Shown here: one piece after another, positions 59,401-64,000 of the stretch
How the letters are laid out: each line of letters opens with the position of its first letter
Numbering within the stretch: the first letter of the stretch is position 1
NCBI RefSeq assembly: GCF_015680405.1
Contig: NZ_JADLJS010000024.1
Location: forward strand, 16,015 to 80,014
DNA length: 64,000 bases
Reading direction: 5' to 3'
Source: Pseudomonas pudica
Lineage (GTDB): Bacteria > Pseudomonadota > Gammaproteobacteria > Pseudomonadales > Pseudomonadaceae
Program-made: the position numbers and the translations under genes
The notes under the pieces: generated by a model
What the model was told of the DNA's origin: nothing
The model's database searches: none
What the model saw: only the letters and a program-made list of their open reading frames with translations

Positions 59401-60007
59401 GAAGGGGCGGCTGCAGCAATTTCATGATCAATACCTGAGGGTCTTCCTGAAAGATAACCTCGAAGCGTTGCAGGCCGGCCAGCATGGGCAGTCACTGATC
59501 CGCAGTGATGTGCTCGAACAACTGGAGCGGGCAGATCGTATCCGTGAGACCTTTTTCGATCAGCGCGGCAACCTGAGTGTGCAGTTCAGCATCGAGCCGT
59601 TGGGCCTGAGTGCCAACCAGCGTACAAGCTTGCTGGACCTGGACGGTCAACTGATTCCCTACACCCATGGCCCAAGCCAGATCACCGGTATCGTCTGGCC
59701 CAATACCTTGGGGCAGCAGGTGCGCAGTAACCTGACCTTGCTCCGGCAGAACGGAAACAGCAGCAGCCTTGAGTACCGTGGCCCCTGGTCGATGTTCCGC
59801 TTGCTCAGCCGTGGTTCGCTCAACGGTCGCACGGCGACCAGCGTGGACCTGAGCTTCAGGGCCGGCGATGGCGTGATGCGCTACAGGCTTAACGCGCAGA
59901 AAGCCTTCAACCCTATCACGCAAGAGCCTTTCAAAGGTTTCCAGTTGCCACGAGGGTTGTTGCAGAAGTCGCCCAAGCTGGGGCCGACCACGCAGGCCGG
60001 CTTGTGA
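56399..60007 (+). CDS. tssM: T6SS membrane protein TssM (IcmF)
   Basis: 1202 residues. N-terminal helices (LVVRIGLAMPLLLGLGAALM; LTLVLVPLLCWLVVL), a cytoplasmic domain with Walker A GDQQAGKTS at residues 138-146, a third helix (LLWVGSAVGVLAFCVAIASW) and a large periplasmic part ending in the IcmF C-terminal beta domain that contacts TssJ. ATG 56399 follows GGGAG. Last gene of the plus-strand operon; its stop faces that of the chemoreceptor gene 30 bases on. Confidence 0.95.
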   Translation: MNQLWKHLKRWGLPLVVRIGLAMPLLLGLGAALMLVAIWWLGPQWVWHEQQPLASVAHRGLASLTLVLVPLLCWLVVLRRRFRRLQAERKQAVEAELDNVLPFVQAQEKALDQGLARYLDNAGGRRALYRLPWYLVVGDQQAGKTSFIDRTEQSFSLTRIDKAQARGRQAQVLAYPIGWWVSNDAVIIDPPGAFVRQESLAGSSAEESDTSKAPPATSARLWEHMLGWLVRNRSQRALNGLLLVVDLPALLHGTPEQRVALAHVLRTRLYEVSSQSGSRLPLYVVLAKFDLLDGFDQLYAGLPAAMRENMLGFTFKLDAVGTFDAWLDEYGDHYDRLISQLFEQVVDRLDVLGGAPLRVRLFSLHAQLIGLRPILLDFLKETLASDRFTTPALVRGVYWSSVLQQGDMLNAFVREAAQPYKTEFPLREGKAQGQALVYFIQHAFRRVIYQEAGLAGDNIKVARNKRRLLWVGSAVGVLAFCVAIASWQRYFDINGAKAANVLAKSREYSHHEVDQRLDPTGRNLLEPLDQIRDAVSVFGNYRAAWPGVSDLGLYQGRAIGPRVDEAYLSLLSRRFLPALASGVIDAMDAAPPGSEQQMAALRVYRMLEDRQSRRPEWVEDWMARQWQQKFPGQGQLQRDLMRHLKYALAYADTELPQYSQRMAQVQQVLRKVPLPERVYASLKQQAGEQLNAGLDLRHQVGPAFDVVYQASPGLKQGDGVLIAPMLTAKGFKEYFEPRSQRFADMAMIDQWALGERDQLDYSDADREALGERLRNLYSADFIDSWRRALNAFSVADFRDLDHGVAILEQLTGPAAPLHRLLDTVRDNTSLSSAFGAQAPGEVEEVRPTSGRPDQQQAWAIQRAFAGLSAMLQATGEKPSYYDETLGAIAAVHDYAKAVQDSPDRGKAALQAVHQRFSMTGQDPIGTLQRVATGLPEPINHQVRKMADQTAQVLNVEALRELERRWDAEVYSFFQQRLAGRYPFVVKAPDASLDDFEAFFGPKGRLQQFHDQYLRVFLKDNLEALQAGQHGQSLIRSDVLEQLERADRIRETFFDQRGNLSVQFSIEPLGLSANQRTSLLDLDGQLIPYTHGPSQITGIVWPNTLGQQVRSNLTLLRQNGNSSSLEYRGPWSMFRLLSRGSLNGRTATSVDLSFRAGDGVMRYRLNAQKAFNPITQEPFKGFQLPRGLLQKSPKLGPTTQAGL

Positions 60008-60037
60008 GGGTTGGCTTGGGAGTACGGTGCGTACCCG

Positions 60038-61627
60038 TCACCCATTGCGCTGGCGCCCCCAAAGTTGCGCCGACAGCAGTTGAAGGCGCTCGGCCAGCTT
60101 GGCGACATGGGCGGCAGTGGTGCGACTCTGGTTGCTGGCAAGCACGCTTTTCTGGGTGGTTTGACTGATATCGGCCAGGTTGCACTGAATGCTGTCACCC
60201 ACCGCGCTTTGTTCCTCTACGGCGGCAGCGATCTGCACACTCATGCCGCTTATCTCATCGACGCGCTGGGTGATCCCGTCCAGCGCCCGGGCGGCCAGCA
60301 GTGCCTGCTCGACACTGACGCCGGCCTTGCTGTGGCTGCGCTGCATCGCAAGTACGGCATCCCCGGTGGAGCGTCGCAAGGTATCGATGGTGCCCTGGAT
60401 GTGCGCGGTGGATTGCTGGGTCCGCGAAGCCAGCCCGCGCACCTCGTCGGCGACCACTGCGAAACCGCGGCCGGCCTCGCCGGCGCGGGCAGCCTCGATG
60501 GCCGCATTGAGGGCAAGCAGGTTGGTCTGTTCGGCGATGCTTTGAATGACCTCGAGTACGCGGTCAATTTCATTGCCATGCTGTTCCAGTTGATGAATCA
60601 CCATGCTGGTCTGTTGTACCTCGCTGGCGAGGCTATCAATGTGCTGGCGGGTCTGCTCGACCAGTTGGTGGCCGCGGTCGGATTCCTGGTTGGCCAGGTT
60701 CGCGGCGCTGGCGGTGAGCTGAGCGTGGCGCGCCACTTCCTGCACACTGCTGGCCATCTGCGTTATGGCGCTGGCTACCTGGGCAGTTTCCCCCTGCTGG
60801 CGGAGGGTCGCGCAATTGTTGTTGTCCACTGCGCAGACGAGCTCTTCGGCTTCCTTGCTCAACTGGCGGGACGAATCGGCAATGCGTCCGACAATTGCCC
60901 GGGTCTCGGCCTCGAGCATTTGCAGGGTGAAATCGATCTGGCCAAATTGGTCGCGGCGGCCACTGTAGAGTATCTGGCTCAGAGGGTTGTTGGCGATATT
61001 CCTGGCTTTTCGGGCAAGGGCGTCCAAGGGGCGCAGGCTGAAGCGCAACACGCCGCCGAGCAGCAAGCTCGATAGCATCATGGAGAGGGCGGCATGGTTC
61101 CAGGACAACGCGCCCAGCAAGCCCAAGGCCGCAAAACACAGCAGGTTCACGCCAGTGCTGACAAGTGCCAGGCGCATGCCGACGGACAGCCGTGACATAC
61201 GCAGGCAGTTGGTGTTTTTACCACTACGCAACTGTGCGTAGAGATGTTCAGCGGCTTGCACCAGTGCTTTGGCCGGTAGCGTGCGAACCGATTGGTATTC
61301 CACTGTTTCGCCATTGCGCTGCATCGGCGTGACGTAGGCACTGACCCAATAGTGGTCACCATTCTTGCACCGGTTTTTTACCAGCCCCATCCACGAGCGC
61401 CCATCCTTGAGTGTCTGCCACATATGCGCAAAGGCTTCCGGCGGCATGTCCGGGTGGCGCACGATGTTGTGATTGACGCCGAGCAATTCCGCTTCACTGA
61501 ACCCGCTGATGTTGATGAAGTCGGGATTGACGTAGGTGATGGCGCCCTTGGGGTTGGTTGTTGAAAGAATGTTCGCGTTTGAGCTGAATTCGACGGCACG
61601 ACCACTGACCGGAAGATTGTTTTTCAT
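60038..61627 (-). CDS. aer: Aer-type PAS methyl-accepting chemoreceptor
   Basis: 529 residues. N-terminal PAS domain with the Aer FAD-site hallmarks (NPDFINISGFSEAELLG, HNIVRHPDMPPEAF, WMGLVKNRCKNGDHYWV), two closely spaced helices (LALVSTGVNLLCFAALGLLGAL, LSMMLSSLLLGGVL), a short HAMP-like part and the conserved signalling hairpin (QTNLLALNAAIEAARAGEAGRGFAVVADEVR). Senses redox or energy state and steers swimming. Its ATG overlaps the upstream GGDEF-EAL stop by 4 bases. Resembles, from memory, the aer1-PP2258 pair of P. putida. Confidence 0.9.
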   Translation of the reverse strand: MKNNLPVSGRAVEFSSNANILSTTNPKGAITYVNPDFINISGFSEAELLGVNHNIVRHPDMPPEAFAHMWQTLKDGRSWMGLVKNRCKNGDHYWVSAYVTPMQRNGETVEYQSVRTLPAKALVQAAEHLYAQLRSGKNTNCLRMSRLSVGMRLALVSTGVNLLCFAALGLLGALSWNHAALSMMLSSLLLGGVLRFSLRPLDALARKARNIANNPLSQILYSGRRDQFGQIDFTLQMLEAETRAIVGRIADSSRQLSKEAEELVCAVDNNNCATLRQQGETAQVASAITQMASSVQEVARHAQLTASAANLANQESDRGHQLVEQTRQHIDSLASEVQQTSMVIHQLEQHGNEIDRVLEVIQSIAEQTNLLALNAAIEAARAGEAGRGFAVVADEVRGLASRTQQSTAHIQGTIDTLRRSTGDAVLAMQRSHSKAGVSVEQALLAARALDGITQRVDEISGMSVQIAAAVEEQSAVGDSIQCNLADISQTTQKSVLASNQSRTTAAHVAKLAERLQLLSAQLWGRQRNG

Positions 61628-63870
61628 TGTTTTTCTCCTGAACTGACTGGTACGCGCCGCGTAATTGCGCTTCCCTCGAAACGGTCTTCTGTGCTGAGCA
61701 GGTGTTGTATCTGGGCGGCGGGTTGTGGCCGGCTGAACCAGTAGCCTTGTGCGTAGTGGCAGCCTTCACCGACCACGAATTCGAGTTGTGCCGAACTCTC
61801 GATGCCTTCGGCCACTACTTCCAGGCCAAGGCTACGGCCGAGAACGATGATCGCCTGGCTGATCGCGCGCTGTTTGTTCTCGTGAGGAACGCCGGTGATG
61901 AAGCTCTTGTCGAGCTTGAGGATGTGCAGCGGAAAGCGCGTGAGGTAGCCAAGCGAGGAGTAACCCGTGCCAAAGTCATCCAGCGCCAGCAGGACACCAA
62001 GGCTGGTCAACTCATGCAGGCAGGCCAATGTGTCCATGTCGTCATGCATCAGTTGGCTTTCGGTGATCTCCAGGATCAGGCTGGCGGGAGGCAGGCCGCT
62101 TTCTTGCAGGATATCGATCAGCCGGAGGGTGAAGTCGGCTTGTTGCAATTGGGTGCTGGAGATGTTCACCGAGCAGCGCAGGTGCTCATGCCCGGCCAGT
62201 TGCCAGGCCCGGGTCTGTTGGCAGGCCTGGCGCAGTACCCATTCGCCGACGCGGATGATCTCTCCCGATTCCTCCAGCGCAGGAATGAACTCCAGTGGCG
62301 AGATCAAACGTTCGCCGTGGCGCCACCGCAACAGCGCTTCGACCCCGGTCACCAGCGGTGCCCCTTGGTCCAGGCGATAGATCGGTTGGTAGTACAGCTC
62401 GAATTCGTTATGTTGCAGTGCCTGGCCTAGCGCGGACTCCAGTTCCAGATGCTGTTGTGCGGTGTCTTGCAATGTTTCGTCGTAGTGGGCGAAGCGCGCC
62501 TTGCCGGCGGACTTGGCTCGGTAGAGGGCAAGGTCGGCAGCCTGCAGGACATCCAGGGCTTTGCCATTGTCGTGCAATGGCGCGATGCCGATGCTGGCGC
62601 TGACTACCAAGGTACGACCGTCCATGTGCAGCGGTTGATGCAGATTGTCGAGGATGCGTTGGGATATCTGCTCGGCGTCGCGGTCGCAGGTGAGGTCATG
62701 AAGCAGGACGATGAATTCGTCGCCGCCGAAGCGGAACAGTTGGTCAGTAGGGCGCAGCGACTCTTTCAAGCGCATTGCCACTTCCACCAGCACGCGATCA
62801 CCGACATTGTGGCCGAGGCTATCGTTGATCAGCTTGAAGCGGTCGAGATCGATGAACAGCAGCGCCTCGTAGTCACCGCCCTTGCGCTGCTTCCTGAAGG
62901 TCTTCTGCATCTGCTCGTCAAGCCGGATGCGGTTGGCCAGGCCGGTCAACGGGTCGTGCTGGGCGGTATGTTGGAGGCGCTGCTCGGCATCCTTGCGTGC
63001 ACTGATATCGGACTGCGAGCCGGCCATGCGTAGCTCTCCAGGGGTCGTCATTTCGGCGACCCCTCGCACGAGGACCCAGATGTAGTCACCGTTGTGCTTG
63101 CGGATGCGGTACTCATGGTGAACGGACGATGTCAGCCCTTGTAGATGCGCATCGATGGCATGGCGAAAGTCCGGCAGGTCGTCCGGGTGCACGCGACCGA
63201 ACCAACTGGAACTGCTCTCGCCGATGCTATCGCGGCTGAGGCCGAGCATGCTGGCCCAGCGCTCCGAAACGTAAAGCCGATCCTGATCGACATGCCAGTC
63301 CCACAGCCCATCGTTGGCACCGCGTAGCGCGCGGGCGAAGCGAGCCTCGCTGTCTTCCAGCGCCTTGTGCTGGGCCGCGCTGTAGGTATCGATGGCCAGC
63401 GTCATGTCGAAGAACACCGCCTTCAACAGGCTTGAATAGAGCGTGGCATCCGGGCTGTCGCCGAACACGCTTTCAAGCATGTCGTCGAGGTACAGCCGAT
63501 AGCTGCCGAGGTACCACTTCAGTTCCAGGCCGATCTGCTGATGGATCACCCCGATGCGCAGGCGGCCGTTGACGTAGGTTTCATCGTATGGACCGCCCCA
63601 CAGGCACTGATAGTACTGAGCCTGGCTCTGCTTCAAACGAGCGGTGACCTCCGGCGTGCGTAGCAATGCAGAAGGGGTGGAGAATTGCGCCAGGTGACGG
63701 TACAGATGGTCGACGAAAGCCTGCTGGGACGGGGCCATGTACCGAGCTGCTGCGCCTAGTCGCCTGGCATCTTCGGCGCTCCAGTCGAGAAAGCGAAAGC
63801 GTTCGGCAATCTCCGCCTGGTCGAGACGGATACGCTTGAGTAATTCCTCGAGGTCTTTTGTCACCTTCAT
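61624..63870 (-). CDS. Protoglobin-PAS-GGDEF-EAL cyclic-di-GMP protein
   Basis: 748 residues. Residues 1-170 look like a globin-coupled sensor (L.DWSAEDARRLG, YYQCLWGGPYDETYVNGRLRIGVIHQQIGLELKWYLGSY), with candidate proximal heme ligand His110. PAS_3 domain about 180-295 (NDGLWDWHVDQDRLYVSERWASMLG). GGDEF at 382-386 intact, with I-site RPTD at 373-376 for product inhibition. EAL at 511-513 (EALLRWRHG) and a full EAL domain to the end. Both synthesis and breakdown of c-di-GMP are possible. GGGGA ribosome site before ATG 63870. Confidence 0.9.
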   Translation of the reverse strand: MKVTKDLEELLKRIRLDQAEIAERFRFLDWSAEDARRLGAAARYMAPSQQAFVDHLYRHLAQFSTPSALLRTPEVTARLKQSQAQYYQCLWGGPYDETYVNGRLRIGVIHQQIGLELKWYLGSYRLYLDDMLESVFGDSPDATLYSSLLKAVFFDMTLAIDTYSAAQHKALEDSEARFARALRGANDGLWDWHVDQDRLYVSERWASMLGLSRDSIGESSSSWFGRVHPDDLPDFRHAIDAHLQGLTSSVHHEYRIRKHNGDYIWVLVRGVAEMTTPGELRMAGSQSDISARKDAEQRLQHTAQHDPLTGLANRIRLDEQMQKTFRKQRKGGDYEALLFIDLDRFKLINDSLGHNVGDRVLVEVAMRLKESLRPTDQLFRFGGDEFIVLLHDLTCDRDAEQISQRILDNLHQPLHMDGRTLVVSASIGIAPLHDNGKALDVLQAADLALYRAKSAGKARFAHYDETLQDTAQQHLELESALGQALQHNEFELYYQPIYRLDQGAPLVTGVEALLRWRHGERLISPLEFIPALEESGEIIRVGEWVLRQACQQTRAWQLAGHEHLRCSVNISSTQLQQADFTLRLIDILQESGLPPASLILEITESQLMHDDMDTLACLHELTSLGVLLALDDFGTGYSSLGYLTRFPLHILKLDKSFITGVPHENKQRAISQAIIVLGRSLGLEVVAEGIESSAQLEFVVGEGCHYAQGYWFSRPQPAAQIQHLLSTEDRFEGSAITRRVPVSSGEKQ

Positions 63871-64000
63871 TCACATCCCCCGGTGTTGGAGAAGATTCCT
63901 TTTTGCTGAACAAAAAAAAAGCGCCCTGAAAAAAAATTAACTTTGAGAAAATTTTGTGACGGCGCGTAGGGTTTTAGGCCGATTTTACATCAAGGCAAAA
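63871..64000 (-). promoter_or_regulatory. AT-rich upstream region of the GGDEF-EAL/aer unit
   Basis: The last 130 bases hold A- and T-runs (63910-63960) and no gene start. On the minus strand this is the leader of the signalling operon. No confident sigma70 or sigma28 element is assigned. Confidence 0.3.

Overview
The window is a 64 kb chromosomal segment from a high-GC gammaproteobacterium, almost certainly of the Pseudomonas putida group. Evidence seen: a fused nuoCD gene inside a nuoA-L operon, a TTG-started gacA followed by uvrC-pgsA-tRNA-Gly, a stand-alone aceA, and many copies of the roughly 35-bp REP palindromes (cctcttcgcgg..ccgctcccacagg) typical of P. putida genomes. From memory, the order nuo - aceA - second fusA - gacA/uvrC/pgsA - type VI secretion matches the KT2440 region around PP_4071-PP_4131. 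This was not checked against a database.

Layout. 1-11.2 kb: respiratory complex I operon, all on the minus strand (nuoA,B,CD,E,F,G,H,I,J,K and the first 379 codons of nuoL, which runs off the left edge). 11.2-34.1 kb: core metabolism and housekeeping. This holds a YhhN membrane protein, isocitrate lyase, a divergent pair (a mini-secretin and a subtilase whose catalytic Asp position is Glu), a SulP transporter, a second EF-G, a GabT-like aminotransferase with a LysR regulator and GABA-type permease, a thioesterase, a GST, a Pit phosphate transporter, small enzymes and regulators, GacA, UvrC, PgsA and tRNA-Gly(GCC). Most intergenic gaps here carry REP palindromes; one is a 95-bp tandem array.

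34.1-60.0 kb: a type VI secretion locus that begins right after the tRNA-Gly terminator. Its left end (34.3-37.8 kb) is AT-rich and mosaic: an IS5-type transposase stub, a vgrG remnant and a frameshifted Eag-chaperone pseudogene alternate with three immunity-like genes. Then come an intact Rhs effector with prePAAR motif and AT-rich C-terminal toxin domain, its Eag (DUF1795/DcrB) chaperone, VgrG, Hcp, and the structural genes tssL-K-J-fha-G-F-E-C-B (minus), facing tagO-tssA-tssM (plus). No tssH/ClpV gene is present.

60.0-64.0 kb: a translationally coupled pair encoding a protoglobin-PAS-GGDEF-EAL protein and an Aer-type PAS chemoreceptor, probably an oxygen/redox signalling unit.

How it fits together: complex I and aceA serve central energy metabolism; GacA is a global regulator that in other pseudomonads influences T6SS and biofilm genes. 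The Rhs/Eag/VgrG/immunity block is the payload cassette of the T6SS, and the debris beside it records earlier cassette turnover next to a tRNA gene.
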